DNA from: Mycolicibacterium elephantis DSM 44368
GTDB taxonomy: Bacteria; Actinomycetota; Actinomycetes; Mycobacteriales; Mycobacteriaceae
Direction: 5' to 3'
NCBI RefSeq assembly: GCF_004014805.1
Contig: NZ_ATDN01000019.1
Span: 1 to 64,000 of the forward strand
DNA length: 64,000 nucleotides
In this document: positions 7,923-21,842 of the stretch, one piece after another
Layout of the letters: every line of letters starts with the position of its first letter
Position numbering within the stretch: position 1 is the stretch's first letter
Made by a program: the position numbers and the translations under genes
Notes under the pieces: generated by a model
The model's database searches: none
Told to the model about the DNA's origin: nothing
What the model saw: the letters and a program-made list of their open reading frames with translations, nothing else

Positions 7923-8120
7923 TGCGTGTGACTCCATCAGTCAGAAAAGGTGGACTGAGGTTCACGTCAAAAGAAGTAGACCCTGCTAACTCAAAGCCCT
8001 GAATGCAGGAGAGGCGATCCGCCCTGCACGTCGATGACGTTCCCAGCTCGGCTGTGAACTCAACCTGTCTGGAACCCTACGCTGTGGGCAGCCGACACAC
8101 AAATGCATTGGCATCCTTCT

Positions 8121-8126
8121 TATAAT
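8121..8126 (+). promoter_or_regulatory. Perfect TATAAT -10 element upstream of the MobA-like gene
   Basis: TATAAT lies 37 bases upstream of the GTG of the nucleotidyltransferase gene. The -35 region (around 8097-8103, ACACAA) does not match TTGACA, which is common in mycobacterial SigA promoters. It sits in a 240-base gap between divergent genes that holds no other gene I can support. Confidence 0.45.
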
Positions 8127-8162
8127 CGCAGGTCAAAGCACCGCGAATCTGAGAGGCAGAAC

Positions 8163-8696
8163 GTGGCGTTCGCCGCTGGGGTACTGCTGGCCGCCGGAGC
8201 GGGCAGCCGCTATGGTATGCCGAAAGTGCTTGCGGCCCAAGGCCAATGGCTCAGATCGGCGGTTTCTGCGCTGCACGGCGGGGGATGCGACGACGTGGTG
8301 GTGGTGTTGGGCGCGGCCGTCGTCGACGTCCCCGCTCCTGCCCGCGTGGTCGTCGCCGAGGACTGGGCGACCGGTCTGTCGGCCTCGTTGCGCGCCGGCC
8401 TGACCGCGGCCGATGCCGACTACGCGGTGCTGCTCACCGTCGACACCCCCGACATCGGCGCCGACGTGGTGTCGCGGGTGCTGACCGCGGCGCGCTCGTC
8501 GCCGTCCGGCCTGGCCAGGGCGTACTACAGCGCAACGCCCGGCCATCCCGTCGTGGTGGCGCGCAGGCACTGGCCGGCGCTGCTCGGGCGGTTGCACGGC
8601 GACGAAGGTGCGCGGGCGTTCCTGGCGGAGCGCGACGACGTCGTCGCCGTGCAGTGCCGGGATCTCGCCACCGGAACCGACATCGACGTCAGGTAG
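8163..8696 (+). CDS. MobA/MocA-like nucleotidyltransferase
   Basis: A 177-residue NTP-transferase-like protein. The N-terminal signature LLAAGAGSRYGMPKVL is the nucleotide-binding loop and Lys of the MobA/MocA/CoxD group, and LLTVDTPDIGADVVSRVL provides the metal-binding Asp. GHPVVVARRHWPAL is also typical. Members transfer CMP or GMP to molybdopterin or act as accessory proteins for molybdenum hydroxylases; no molybdoenzyme gene is nearby, so the substrate is unknown. GTG at 8163 follows GAGGCAG; the frame extends upstream to 8103 without a ribosome site. Confidence 0.78.
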   Translation: MAFAAGVLLAAGAGSRYGMPKVLAAQGQWLRSAVSALHGGGCDDVVVVLGAAVVDVPAPARVVVAEDWATGLSASLRAGLTAADADYAVLLTVDTPDIGADVVSRVLTAARSSPSGLARAYYSATPGHPVVVARRHWPALLGRLHGDEGARAFLAERDDVVAVQCRDLATGTDIDVR

Positions 8697-8699
8697 CGG

Positions 8700-9017
8700 T
8701 CACCCCAGCGAGTCGGCGAACCGTCGCACCACGTCGCCCGCGGCCTGCGCGGCGTCGGCGTGGCCGGGACGCGCGCGCATACCGACGAGCCCGGTGTCGG
8801 CCGCCAGCGTCACCTCGGCGAGGAGTTCACCGGTGGTCGGCTCGCACACCGCCCACGAGTAGACGGTGTCGGACGCCCACTGCGCGGCTCGGGCGTCGAC
8901 GTAGTCGTCGGGGGCCGCCTCACCCAACTCGGCCAGCGCGGGCCGATCGTCGATCCGGTCGTCGGCGCGCAAGGCGCGCAGATACCACGCGCCTGCATTG
9001 ATCTCCACCGGCTCCAT
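8700..9017 (-). CDS. Conserved mycobacterial hypothetical protein
   Basis: A 105-residue soluble protein starting MEPVEINAGAWYLRALRADD, with a central WASDTVYSWAVCEPTTGELL and a helical end. The beta-alpha pattern and the phrase YSWAVCEPTTGELLAEVTL recall the middle strands of a GNAT acetyltransferase, but the protein is too short for a full domain and no acetyl-CoA loop is visible. It follows accA3 on the same strand, separated by a palindrome. Function unknown. Confidence 0.6.
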   Translation of the reverse strand: MEPVEINAGAWYLRALRADDRIDDRPALAELGEAAPDDYVDARAAQWASDTVYSWAVCEPTTGELLAEVTLAADTGLVGMRARPGHADAAQAAGDVVRRFADSLG

Positions 9018-9019
9018 GC

Positions 9020-9066
9020 GATTTCGGCGCGCTAAAGGTCGCTCACGGGTTGTCGGCGCGCCGAAA

Positions 9067-9068
<2 letters not shown>
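9020..9068. repeat. Intergenic palindrome, family B, copy 1
   Basis: Perfect 13-base inverted arms, GATTTCGGCGCGC (9020-9032) and its complement (9056-9068), with a 23-base centre. It starts just past the start of the neighbouring gene and its right arm covers the accA3 stop codon. A near-identical element lies at 52631-52679. It could act as a terminator for accA3 although no T-tract follows. Confidence 0.7.
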
Positions 9069-11123
<2,055 letters not shown>

Positions 11124-11534
11124 CTAGCGCAGTCGGCGCTTGATGCGGGCCAGCATCGCCGAGATGCCCCGCAGGCGCAGCGGGCTGATCAGCGTGGCCA
11201 GCCCGAGGTCGGAATAGAAGTCGTCGGGCACGGCCAGGATCTCGTCGGCGGGGTGGTCGTCGAGGCCCGCGGCGAGGATTGCGGCGAAACCGCGGGTGGT
11301 CGGCGCTTCGGCGGGCGCGCTGAAGTACAGCCGGACGTGCTCGCGGTCGTCGGCATCGACGTGCAGGAACAGCGGGGACTGGCACTCGGGCACCGGCTCC
11401 ATCGCGGCCTCTTCGAGGTCGGCAGGCAGCGGGGGCAGCTCGTTGGCGAACTCCAACAGCAGCTGCAGCTTGTCCTGGCCGTCGACCTCTTTGAAGTCCG
11501 ACACCACTTCGGCCAGGGCCGCGGGCATGCTCAT
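11124..11534 (-). CDS. SufE-family iron-sulfur/sulfur-transfer protein
   Basis: A 136-residue SufE-like protein that accepts sulfur from a cysteine desulfurase. The family Cys lies in [20 protein letters not shown]; the C-terminal half ([20 protein letters not shown]) matches the family helix. M. tuberculosis has the same gene (Rv3284 in my memory) between sseA and accA3. It starts four bases after the sseA stop, so the two are probably co-transcribed, joining a sulfurtransferase and a sulfur acceptor. Confidence 0.88.
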   Translation of the reverse strand: MSMPAALAEVVSDFKEVDGQDKLQLLLEFANELPPLPADLEEAAMEPVPECQSPLFLHVDADDREHVRLYFSAPAEAPTTRGFAAILAAGLDDHPADEILAVPDDFYSDLGLATLISPLRLRGISAMLARIKRRLR

Positions 11535-11538
11535 GGCG

Positions 11539-12426
11539 TCAGGGCGCCTCGCCGGGCTCTTCGCCCACGGCCACCGGCACCCGCACCGCGTTGCCCCACT
11601 CGGTCCAGGAGCCGTCGTAGTTGCGCACGTTGGGCAGACCGAGCAGATGGGTCAGCACGAACCAGGTGTGGCTGGAGCGCTCACCGATGCGGCAGTACAC
11701 CACCGTGTTGTCGTCGGGCGTCAAGAAGCCGTACAACTCCTCGAGTTCGGCGCGGCTGCGGAACCGGCCGCTGTCGTCGGCCGCCTTGGCCCATGGGATG
11801 TGGCGTGCGGTCGGAATGTGGCCGCCTCGCAGCGCGCCCTCCTCGGGGTAGTCGGGCATGTGGGTGCGTTCGCCGGTGTACTCCTGCGGCGAGCGGACGT
11901 CGATCAGCGGCTCCTTGCCCAGGATGGCCAGCACGTCGTCCTTGAAGGCACGGATCGGTGCGTCGTTGCGTTCGACGACGGGGTAGCCGGTGCTCTGCTT
12001 GTTCGGCACGTCGAGGGTGGTCTCGCGGCCGTCGGAGATCCACAGGTCGCGTCCGCCGTTGAGCAGCCGCACGTCGGGGTGGCCGAATAGCGTGAACACC
12101 CAGAGGGCGTAGGCGGCCCACCAGTTGCTCTTGTCGCCGTAGATCACCACGGTGTCGTCGCGGGAGATGCCCTTGCGGTTCATCAGGTCGGCGAACTGTT
12201 CGCCGGTGATGTAGTCGCGGACGTGGGGGTCGTTGAGGTCGGTATGCCAGTCGATCTTGACGGCGCCGGGGATGTGGCCCGTGTCGTAGAGCAGCACATC
12301 CTCGTCGGACTCGACGATGGCCAATCCCGGCCTGCCGAGGTTGGCCGACAACCAGTCGGCGGTGACCAGGCGCTCGGGGTGGGCATACGCCTGCAGGGCG
12401 GGATCTGGGTCGGGTGGCAGAGGCAC
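11539..12426 (-). CDS. sseA: Thiosulfate sulfurtransferase SseA (tandem rhodanese)
   Basis: A 295-residue protein with two rhodanese domains that moves sulfane sulfur from thiosulfate or mercaptopyruvate to acceptors. The N-terminal, inactive domain covers [20 protein letters not shown] to [10 protein letters not shown]; the C-terminal domain has the active-site Cys in [14 protein letters not shown]. Aromatic [14 protein letters not shown] is typical of mycobacterial SseA. GTG at 12426 ([11 protein letters not shown]) was chosen by comparison with the M. tuberculosis protein as I recall it; an upstream ATG at 12510 would add 28 unsupported residues. Confidence 0.93.
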   Translation of the reverse strand: MPLPPDPDPALQAYAHPERLVTADWLSANLGRPGLAIVESDEDVLLYDTGHIPGAVKIDWHTDLNDPHVRDYITGEQFADLMNRKGISRDDTVVIYGDKSNWWAAYALWVFTLFGHPDVRLLNGGRDLWISDGRETTLDVPNKQSTGYPVVERNDAPIRAFKDDVLAILGKEPLIDVRSPQEYTGERTHMPDYPEEGALRGGHIPTARHIPWAKAADDSGRFRSRAELEELYGFLTPDDNTVVYCRIGERSSHTWFVLTHLLGLPNVRNYDGSWTEWGNAVRVPVAVGEEPGEAP

Positions 12427-12546
12427 AGTCAGAGCGTACCCAGCCCCTTCGCTCCGCGACATGCACCCACTGCGCAAAAAGTGTTCTGGCAAAGTATTGT
12501 GGGCACTCATTGCCGCAATATCACCGTGCTACAAACTCGAGGAATG

Positions 12547-13896
12547 ATGGCTAGTCCAGCAAAATACGACATTGGAATTGTCGGACTGGGTTATGTGGGG
12601 CTGACCCTGGCCACGGTGCTCGCCGAAGCGGGCTACTCGGTGATCGGGGTGGAGAAACGCCCCGAGCTGGTGGCGATGACCAACGAAGGCATTCCGCACT
12701 TCACCGAGACGGGTCTGCCCGACGCGCTGTCCGGCGTGACCAGGCTCAAGAAGCTGGTGGCCACGGAGCGCTTCGACAGCGGTTTCACCTGTGATACCTA
12801 CATCATCACCGTCGGCACACCGCTTTCCGCCGCGGGCGTGGCGCGGGTCGACATGATCGAGGCGGCGGCCCGCGACATCGCCGAGAACATGCGCGACGGC
12901 GCCCTGGTGATGCTGCGCTCGACAGTCAAGATCGGTACGACGCGCCAGGTGGTGGCGCCGATCCTGGCCGCGAGCGGCAAGAAATTCGACATCGCCATGT
13001 GCCCGGAACGGACACTGGAGGGCAAGGCACTGCAGGAATTGCGCGAATTGCCGCAAATTGTCGGAGCCGACAATTCCGAGGTCGCTGATCGGGCTGCAGC
13101 AGTATTTCGCCGGCTAACGAAATCCATCGTCTCGGTATCGGATATCGAGACCGCCGAGATCATCAAGTTGGTCAGCAACACCTACCGCGATGTGCAGTTC
13201 GCCTTCGCCAACGAAATCGCCCGGGTGTGCGACGCGTTCGGCGTCAGCGCGCACGAGGTCATCTCGTCGGGCAAGCTCGGCTACAGCCGCACGAACATCC
13301 CGCTGCCGGGACTCGTCGGCGGTCCGTGCCTGGAGAAGGACCCGCACATCCTGATGGAAAGCGCGCGCACCCGCGGCGTCAGCTTGGAGATCACCGCGGC
13401 CGGCCGGCTGGTCAACGAGCGTCAACCGGAGGAGACGGTGCGGTTCATCAGCAGCGAGATCCAGCGGCGCGACCTCGAGGCGTCGGCGCCGATGAAGATC
13501 AGCCTGCTCGGCATGGCGTTCAAGGGTCTGCCCGAGACGAGCGATCTGCGCGGATCGATGTCGATCCGGGTGCTCGATGCGCTCACGAAGGCCCACCCGA
13601 ACGCCGACATCGGCATCTACGATCCCGTCGCGCCGACCGATCTGCTGTCGGCCGAGTTTCCGGACGTGACGGTGTTCGACCGGTTCGGCGACGCGGTCAG
13701 CGGCGCCTCGGTGGTGGTGATCGGCAACAACCACCCCTCGCTCGGCACCATCTCCCCGCGCACGATCAGCGAGTTCATCAAGCCCAACGGGTTCGTCTTC
13801 GACTACTGGAACCACTTCAGCCACCTTCCGGCGTCCGAATTGGGTGACTCCTACTTCGCCGTCGGCAAGAGTGGACGTGTGGTGTGTGATGCCTGA
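12547..13896 (+). CDS. Nucleotide-sugar dehydrogenase (UDP-sugar 6-dehydrogenase family)
   Basis: A 449-residue enzyme of the UDP-glucose/UDP-ManNAc dehydrogenase family, which oxidises C6 of a nucleotide sugar to a uronic acid with two NAD+. The NAD-binding GLGYVGLTLATVLAEAGYSV lies at residues 13-32 and the catalytic Cys261 in GLVGGPCLEKDPHIL, followed by the UDP-binding C-terminal domain (LGMAFKGLPETSDLRGS). Substrate not assignable. An ATG three bases earlier is also possible; GAGG spacing favours 12547. It overlaps the next gene by 8 bases. In M. tuberculosis sseA and maf are neighbours, so this pair is an insertion and probably supplies sugars to the polysaccharide locus. Confidence 0.9.
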   Translation: MASPAKYDIGIVGLGYVGLTLATVLAEAGYSVIGVEKRPELVAMTNEGIPHFTETGLPDALSGVTRLKKLVATERFDSGFTCDTYIITVGTPLSAAGVARVDMIEAAARDIAENMRDGALVMLRSTVKIGTTRQVVAPILAASGKKFDIAMCPERTLEGKALQELRELPQIVGADNSEVADRAAAVFRRLTKSIVSVSDIETAEIIKLVSNTYRDVQFAFANEIARVCDAFGVSAHEVISSGKLGYSRTNIPLPGLVGGPCLEKDPHILMESARTRGVSLEITAAGRLVNERQPEETVRFISSEIQRRDLEASAPMKISLLGMAFKGLPETSDLRGSMSIRVLDALTKAHPNADIGIYDPVAPTDLLSAEFPDVTVFDRFGDAVSGASVVVIGNNHPSLGTISPRTISEFIKPNGFVFDYWNHFSHLPASELGDSYFAVGKSGRVVCDA

Positions 13897-14869
13897 ACGC
13901 GTGGTGATCACCGGTGGCTGCGGGTTCATCGGTGCCTATCTGGCGAGGCGGATGGTCGCCGACGGCTGGAATGTCGCCGTCGTCGACTCGATGGTGCGCG
14001 GCGACGCGCGCAGGCTCGGCGACGTCGCCGACGACGTCGAACTGTTCACCAACGATGTGCGCGACCAGGACGCGCTGGAGCGCGCGTTCAAGGGCGCCGA
14101 CGTGGTGATGCACCTGGCGGCCATCAACGGGACCGAAAACTTCTACAAGCGACCGGAACTGGTGCTCGACATGGGGCTGCGCGGAGCGCTGGCGGTGAGC
14201 AACGCCGGGCGCAACGCCGGCGTTCCCGACCTGGTGGTGGCGTCGACGGCCGAGGTGTACCAGACGCCGCCGGTGTTTCCCACCCCGGAGACCGTTCCGC
14301 TGATGCTGCCCGACAGCCTCAACCCGCGCTATTCGTACGGCGGGTCGAAGATCGTCAGCGAGCTGATCGCGTTCAACTACGGCCGGGAGCACTATCGCAA
14401 GGTGCAGGTTTTCCGGCCGCACAACGTCTTCGGGCCCGACATGGGGTGGAAGCACGTGGAGCCGCAACTGATCATGCGGGCGCTCGCCGCGCAGGAGGCC
14501 GGTGACGGGGTGCTACCGATCCAGGGCGACGGCACCGAAACCCGTTCGTTTCTCTACGTCGACGACTGCGTCGACGGCATCCTGACGATGTACGAGAACG
14601 GCGCGCACCGCGAGATCTACCACATCGGCAGCGACGACGAGTTGACCATTCGCGAGCTGGCCACGCGGATCGCCAAGATCGTCGGCGTCGATCTGGACAT
14701 CCAGCCCGGCGAGGCCCCGAAGGGCGGTACGAAGCGGCGCTGCCCGGACATCGCCAAGGTGCGCGCGCTCGGCTGGTCGCCGCAGATCAGCCTCGATGAG
14801 GGGCTGGAGCGCACGGTCGAGTGGTATCGCGCGCACCGCGACGACGCCCCACCCAACGACCTGATGTAG
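13889..14869 (+). CDS. NAD-dependent epimerase/dehydratase (extended SDR)
   Basis: A 326-residue extended short-chain dehydrogenase acting on a nucleotide sugar. The NAD motif GGCGFIGAYLARRM is at the N-terminus; the catalytic Ser is in VVASTAEVYQTPP and the YxxxK pair in RYSYGGSKIVSEL; sugar-binding features include RPHNVFGPDMGW and RSFLYVDDCVDGI. Likely a 4-epimerase or a related uronic-acid-modifying enzyme, since it overlaps the dehydrogenase gene by 8 bases; the pair could make an epimerised uronate. The ATG is at MPERVVITGG. Confidence 0.9.
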   Translation: MPERVVITGGCGFIGAYLARRMVADGWNVAVVDSMVRGDARRLGDVADDVELFTNDVRDQDALERAFKGADVVMHLAAINGTENFYKRPELVLDMGLRGALAVSNAGRNAGVPDLVVASTAEVYQTPPVFPTPETVPLMLPDSLNPRYSYGGSKIVSELIAFNYGREHYRKVQVFRPHNVFGPDMGWKHVEPQLIMRALAAQEAGDGVLPIQGDGTETRSFLYVDDCVDGILTMYENGAHREIYHIGSDDELTIRELATRIAKIVGVDLDIQPGEAPKGGTKRRCPDIAKVRALGWSPQISLDEGLERTVEWYRAHRDDAPPNDLM

Positions 14870-14882
14870 CAGTTCTTTCCGC

Positions 14883-14940
14883 CGAGCAGACGCGAAAACC
14901 CCCTATTTCACCCGCTTTAGGGGGTTTTCGCGTCTGCTCG
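14883..14940. repeat. Intergenic palindrome, family A, copy 1 (likely bidirectional terminator)
   Basis: Perfect 23-base inverted arms (14883-14905 and 14918-14940) with a 12-base loop, beginning CGAGCAGACGCGAAAACC. It fills the gap between two convergent genes. The A4C5 and G5T4 blocks face inward, so a U-run lies inside the stem rather than after it. A second copy with the same arms is at 45947-46006. Confidence 0.85.
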
Positions 14941-14952
14941 CGGTGGAGAAGG

Positions 14953-15587
14953 TCACACGGGATTGGCCGCCCACAGGTCGGCGAGGGTCAAGCCCGCGGC
15001 GACAAGCAGGCGCCGGGTCAGCGGCAAGCCGATGCCGACCACCGACGACGGGTCGCCGTCCACGCCCTCGATGAACCACCCGCCCAGCCCGTCGATGGTG
15101 AAGCCGCCCGCCACCGACGTCGGCTCGCCGCTGGCGACGTAGGCGTCGAGCTCGGCGGGTGACGGCACCCCGAACCTGACCGTGGTAGGCGTGCTGTCGG
15201 CGCCCCGATACGCAACGGCGTTGTCCCGCAAGCGAATCACGCAGTGCCCGGTGTAGAGCTCGCCGGATGTGCCGCCCATCTGCTGCCAGGCGGTGCGCGC
15301 GGCCTCGGCTGTCGCAGGCTTGCCGACCAGCGCCCCGTCGCGATAGAGCATCGAGTCGCAGCCGATCACAACGCAGTCGGCGGCCACCGCCGGATCGAGG
15401 CTGTCGATGACCGCCTCGGCCTTCGCGGTGGCCAGCGCCGCCGTCACATCCGACGGGGTGCTCGCCGGCTCCAGACCTGCGAGCACCGAATCCTCGTCGA
15501 CACCGGAGACGATGACCAGCGGATCGATTCCCGCCTGGCGCAATACCTTTCGGCGACCCGATGAGGCAGACGCGAGAACTACCCGCG

Positions 15588-15591
<4 letters not shown>
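14953..15591 (-). CDS. maf: Maf-family nucleotide pyrophosphatase
   Basis: A 212-residue Maf/HAM1-like enzyme that hydrolyses non-canonical or modified NTPs to the monophosphates. Signatures in order: [16 protein letters not shown] (substrate loop), [18 protein letters not shown] (catalytic Asp and Lys), and [20 protein letters not shown] (C-terminal motif). The start overlaps the accE5 stop by the ATGA arrangement, so it is the last gene of accD5-accE5-maf, the same order as in M. tuberculosis. Confidence 0.93.
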
Positions 15592-18284
<2,693 letters not shown>

Positions 18285-18490
18285 CGTCGTTCTCCGAAAT
18301 TCTCGCGGCGGCGGCTCGGCAAAGCATACCGTTGATGGGCCCCAACCAACGAGGGCAGATCAGCAAATTCCATCCGGCCGGCTTGTCATGGTGGCTGGTT
18401 TGCGGTTTTATGAGTGCCGCGGATGGAAAGACTACGCCGAAGCCAGACGCCGGCAAACAGGCCAGGGGGCCTCGCGAAGGGATAAGCAGC

Positions 18491-19627
18491 GTGCAACAAG
18501 CCCGCAAATATGACGGTATTGACGGCCCGAAGGTGGCGATCGCGCACGATTACCTGACCCAACTCGGAGGAGCGGAGAAAATCGTTCTTTCGATGGCAAA
18601 GGCGTTTCCTGAGGCGCCGATCTACACCATGCTCTATGAGCCGGAAACCACCTACCCGGAGTTTGCTGACTGCGACATCCGGGTGTCCCCGTTCAACCGG
18701 TTCGGGCCGCTGCGGACCTACCACCGCGCAGCGCTGCCGCTGTACCCGGCGATCGCCCGCTCGGTGGTCGTGGACGCCGACATCGTGCTGACGAGCACCA
18801 GCGGCTGGGCGCACGGATTTCGCACCAACGGGCGCAAGCTCATCTACTGCTACTCGCCGGCGCGCTGGCTGTACCTGTCCGACAAGTACCTCGGCGACGA
18901 CAGCAGCGTGTTCAAACGCGTCGGGTTGGCGCTGTCGAAGCCCTACCTCAAGGCGTGGGATCGCCGTCAGGCGTTGGCCGCCGACAAGTACTACGCGATC
19001 TCCACGCTGATCCAGAACCGGATCGCCGACACCTATGGCATCGACGCCGAGGTGATGTTCGCCCCGGTGGCGATGTCGCAGTCGATGCAGCCGGAGCCGA
19101 TTGACGGGTTCGACAGCCCGGAGGGCGGTTTCTATCTCGTCGTCTCCAGGCTGCTGCCGTACAAGAATGTCGACGTCATCGTGCGCGCCTTCGCCGGAAC
19201 CGACCGCCGGCTCGTCGTCGTCGGCAAGGGCCCCGACGCCGAGCGGTTGCGCGGTATGAAAACGCCCAACGTCACGATGCTTTCGGACTTGACCGACGGG
19301 CAGATGGCCTGGCTCTACAAGAACTGTCGGGCGCTGCTGGCCGCCAGCTACGAGGACTACGGGCTGACGCCGATCGAAGCCGGCGTGTGGGGCCGCCCGA
19401 GCGTGGCGCTGCGGTTCGGCGGATTCCTCGACACGATCGACGAGGGCGTCACCGGAATGTATTTCGACGAGCCGGAGCCGGATGCGATCGCCGACACGCT
19501 GAACCGGTTCGAGGCCACCGAATTCGACGCTGACAAGATCCGCCGCCACGTGGAGCAGTTCACCGAGGAGGTCTTCACCGAAAAGCTGCACGCCGCAGTC
19601 GACAACCTGGCCGCCGCGCGGAGGTGA
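18491..19627 (+). CDS. GT4-family glycosyltransferase
   Basis: A GT-B glycosyltransferase of about 378 residues. The core begins GPKVAIAHDYLTQLGGAEKI; the second Rossmann half has FYLVVSRLLPYKNVDVIVRA; the donor site lies in ASYEDYGLTPIEAGVWGRPS. The start is uncertain: GTG at 18491 precedes the conserved core closely, while ATG codons at 18410 and 18332 would add a poorly conserved charged leader. It is followed 4 bases later by two acyltransferase genes. Likely adds one residue of the repeat unit on undecaprenyl or decaprenyl phosphate; donor unknown. Confidence 0.85.
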   Translation: MQQARKYDGIDGPKVAIAHDYLTQLGGAEKIVLSMAKAFPEAPIYTMLYEPETTYPEFADCDIRVSPFNRFGPLRTYHRAALPLYPAIARSVVVDADIVLTSTSGWAHGFRTNGRKLIYCYSPARWLYLSDKYLGDDSSVFKRVGLALSKPYLKAWDRRQALAADKYYAISTLIQNRIADTYGIDAEVMFAPVAMSQSMQPEPIDGFDSPEGGFYLVVSRLLPYKNVDVIVRAFAGTDRRLVVVGKGPDAERLRGMKTPNVTMLSDLTDGQMAWLYKNCRALLAASYEDYGLTPIEAGVWGRPSVALRFGGFLDTIDEGVTGMYFDEPEPDAIADTLNRFEATEFDADKIRRHVEQFTEEVFTEKLHAAVDNLAAARR

Positions 19628-19631
19628 CACG

Positions 19632-20312
19632 GTGCGTCTAGAACCGACCAAGATCGACCCCGAGGTCGTCGCGAGGAAGCGCGCCGCCGCGCCCAGGTTG
19701 AAGATGAGCCCGCAGTTCGACTACATCACCGACGAGAACGGCCGGATCATCGACGTGGAGACCCAGGGCGTCGAGTTCTCGGACAAGCTGCGCAAGTGGA
19801 TCGGCCAACTGGCCTTCAACATCATCATCACCCACATCCCCTCGCACACGATCCGGTTGGGCTGGCTGCGCCTGTTCGGCGCGGAGATCGGCAAGGGCTC
19901 CTCGATCATGCGGGGCACCCAGATCCAGAACGCCCACTATCTGGTGATCGGGGAGAACAGCACCGTCGGCATGCGGTGCGTGCTCGACGCCCGTGCCGGC
20001 ATCTACATCGGCGACAACGTGACGCTGGACAGCGACGTGCAGCTCCTTGCCGGCGGTCACGACATCAACCACCCGGACTTTCCGATCGTCGGCCCCGATC
20101 CCACTGTCATCGAGGACTACGTGTGGATCGCCAGCCGCGCCATGGTGCTGCCCACCCACGTCAAGCGCGGTGCGGTCGTGGCGGCACATGCGTTGGTGGC
20201 CAAGGACGTCGACGAGCTGACGGTGGTCGGCGGCAACCCCGCCAAGCCGATCGGCAAGCGTGATCCGAATGCGTTGCGCTACAGCGCAAGTTACCGCCCG
20301 CTGTTTTTCTGA
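19632..20312 (+). CDS. Left-handed beta-helix (hexapeptide) acyltransferase 1
   Basis: A 226-residue member of the NodL/LacA/CysE acetyltransferase superfamily. After an N-terminal helical part come hexapeptide turns from about residue 80 (LFGAEIGKGSSIMRGTQIQN, then VIGENSTVGMRCVLDARAGI and YIGDNVTLDSDVQLLAGGHD), with the catalytic His in GGHDINHPDFP and the end NPAKPIGKRDPNALRYSASY. GTG start. It is about half identical by eye to the next gene, a tandem duplication. The probable role is O- or N-acetylation of a sugar of the exported polysaccharide. Confidence 0.88.
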   Translation: MRLEPTKIDPEVVARKRAAAPRLKMSPQFDYITDENGRIIDVETQGVEFSDKLRKWIGQLAFNIIITHIPSHTIRLGWLRLFGAEIGKGSSIMRGTQIQNAHYLVIGENSTVGMRCVLDARAGIYIGDNVTLDSDVQLLAGGHDINHPDFPIVGPDPTVIEDYVWIASRAMVLPTHVKRGAVVAAHALVAKDVDELTVVGGNPAKPIGKRDPNALRYSASYRPLFF

Positions 20313-20326
20313 CAGGAGTTTCTCAG

Positions 20327-21010
20327 GTGTTCGTGGAACCGACGAAAGCTGATCCCGACGACGTCGCACGCAAACTCGCGGCCGCACCGGATCTCAAGCT
20401 GCCTCCGCCGCCGTCGTGGGAGGTGGGCCCCGACGGTGAGCTCGTCAACTACCGCATGCAGACGATGGGCTTTGCCCGCAAGGCGCGCAACCGAATCGCC
20501 CAGCTGCTGTACAACATGTTCGTCACCTACATCCCCTCCCACACGGTCCGGCTGGGTTTCCTGCGGCTGATGGGTGCGACGATCGGCGAGGGGTCGTCGA
20601 TCATGCGGACCACGCAGGTGCTGGATCCGGAGTTCTTGCGCATCGGCCGCAACAGCACGGTCGGGCAGCGGTGCCTGCTCGACGCCCGCGCCGGGTTGTG
20701 GATCGGTGACAACGTCACCATCGCCAGCGACGTGCACATCATCGGTGGCGGACATGACATCAACCATCCCGACTTCCTGCCGGTGCCGATCCCGACGGTG
20801 ATCGAGGACTACGTGTGGATCGCCAGCCGGGCGATGATCCTGCCCAGCCACATCCGCCGTGGCGCCGTGGTGGCGGCGCAGGCGCTGGTGAACCAGTACA
20901 AGGACGTCGGCGAACTCGAGGTGGTCGGCGGAGTGCCCGCGAAGGTGATCTCCAAGCGCAACCCGGACGCGTTGCAGTACAGCGCGTACTACCGCCCGCT
21001 GTTCGGTTAG
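20327..21010 (+). CDS. Left-handed beta-helix (hexapeptide) acyltransferase 2
   Basis: A 227-residue paralogue of the preceding gene with the same layout: FVEPTKADPDDVARKLAAAP at the start, TYIPSHTVRLGFLRLMGATI, hexapeptide turns, the catalytic His in GGGHDINHPDFLPVPI, and the end GVPAKVISKRNPDALQYSAY. GTG at 20327 follows GACAGGAG. It ends 4 bases into the 3' end of the convergent next gene. Divergence from its twin is concentrated in the first 45 residues and in the loop after the His, so the two may acylate different positions. Confidence 0.88.
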   Translation: MFVEPTKADPDDVARKLAAAPDLKLPPPPSWEVGPDGELVNYRMQTMGFARKARNRIAQLLYNMFVTYIPSHTVRLGFLRLMGATIGEGSSIMRTTQVLDPEFLRIGRNSTVGQRCLLDARAGLWIGDNVTIASDVHIIGGGHDINHPDFLPVPIPTVIEDYVWIASRAMILPSHIRRGAVVAAQALVNQYKDVGELEVVGGVPAKVISKRNPDALQYSAYYRPLFG

Positions 21011-21690
21011 TCGAGTTCGGTCTCGTACTTGCGGATCGCGCTGTCGAGCACCTCGGTGCTGAGCGGCTTGGCCGCCGTGATGACCGCCATCCGGCCGTTG
21101 ACCAGCTGGTCGATTTCGGCGAACTCGGACACCACATGGAAGTGCGGGCGGTCGCCGTAGTCATCCATGGCGATCGTCCAGCCGCGCTCATGGCGCAACG
21201 CGCGCAAGGCCTTGAGCACACAGGCCACCCGGAACCGGCCGTCGACCAGAACGAAGTCCGGCGTGCGTCCGCCCTCGAGGCTCTGTGGCGGCAGATCCGA
21301 GTACCGGCGGAACTTCTCCAGCCGTCGCGGGGAGTTCAGCCCCGGTCCGATCGGGCGGCCCCAGTGCGCGGTCAGCCCGATGTCGGCGTAGTGAAAGCTC
21401 TGTCCGACCGGGCGGGCCAACCCGTCGTCGCGGATTTTCCTCTGCACGCTCTTGAGGAAAAACCGGTCGGAGTCGACCGCCACGAACTCGATACCGAACT
21501 TTGCTGCCAGGTAGGTGGACCCACCGGTTCCGAATTCCAGATACCGCTTCGAGTTGCGCAACGTGTCGATAAACCAGTCGGTGCCTTTCTCGAAGCTGCC
21601 GTCCGACCCGTAGAAGACCGGGGTATCCGGTACGTCGAAGCCGATAAGTCGTTGTGTCGCAAGGAATTTGACTGTCCCAGCTATACCCAC
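21007..21690 (-). CDS. Methyltransferase-like protein of the polysaccharide locus
   Basis: A 227-residue protein with a Rossmann pattern: RYLEFGTGGSTYLAAKFGIE resembles a SAM-binding motif I, EFVAVDSDRFFLKSVQRKIR the ribose-binding acidic strand, and DFVLVDGRFRVACVLKALRA the motif with a metal-binding-type Asp. A catalytic role is not clear from the sequence. It is transcribed against the flanking acyltransferase and glycosyltransferase genes and has about 150 bases upstream that hold its own control region and that of the next gene. Confidence 0.6.
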   Translation of the reverse strand: MGIAGTVKFLATQRLIGFDVPDTPVFYGSDGSFEKGTDWFIDTLRNSKRYLEFGTGGSTYLAAKFGIEFVAVDSDRFFLKSVQRKIRDDGLARPVGQSFHYADIGLTAHWGRPIGPGLNSPRRLEKFRRYSDLPPQSLEGGRTPDFVLVDGRFRVACVLKALRALRHERGWTIAMDDYGDRPHFHVVSEFAEIDQLVNGRMAVITAAKPLSTEVLDSAIRKYETELD

Positions 21691-21842
21691 GATCTACTCC
21701 TGCCGAATGGCGAAAAAACGTGGCGTAGCATAACACGGCGACGTTGCCCAAATCTTTGCCGGCGGCCTGTTCTTTGCCCGTCGAGGGCGTCAAACCGCCA
21801 TTTGGGTATCGTTAGCTCCGATCGAGGACGGGAGCATTCGAG

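Noticed and set aside
14883..14940. Classical intrinsic terminator
   Set aside because: The hairpin is strong, but no T-run follows either arm; and the sequence recurs elsewhere, so it is listed as a repeat.
18386..19651. 421-codon minus-strand open frame over a glycosyltransferase
   Set aside because: Shadow of the GT4 gene; no start signal and atypical composition.
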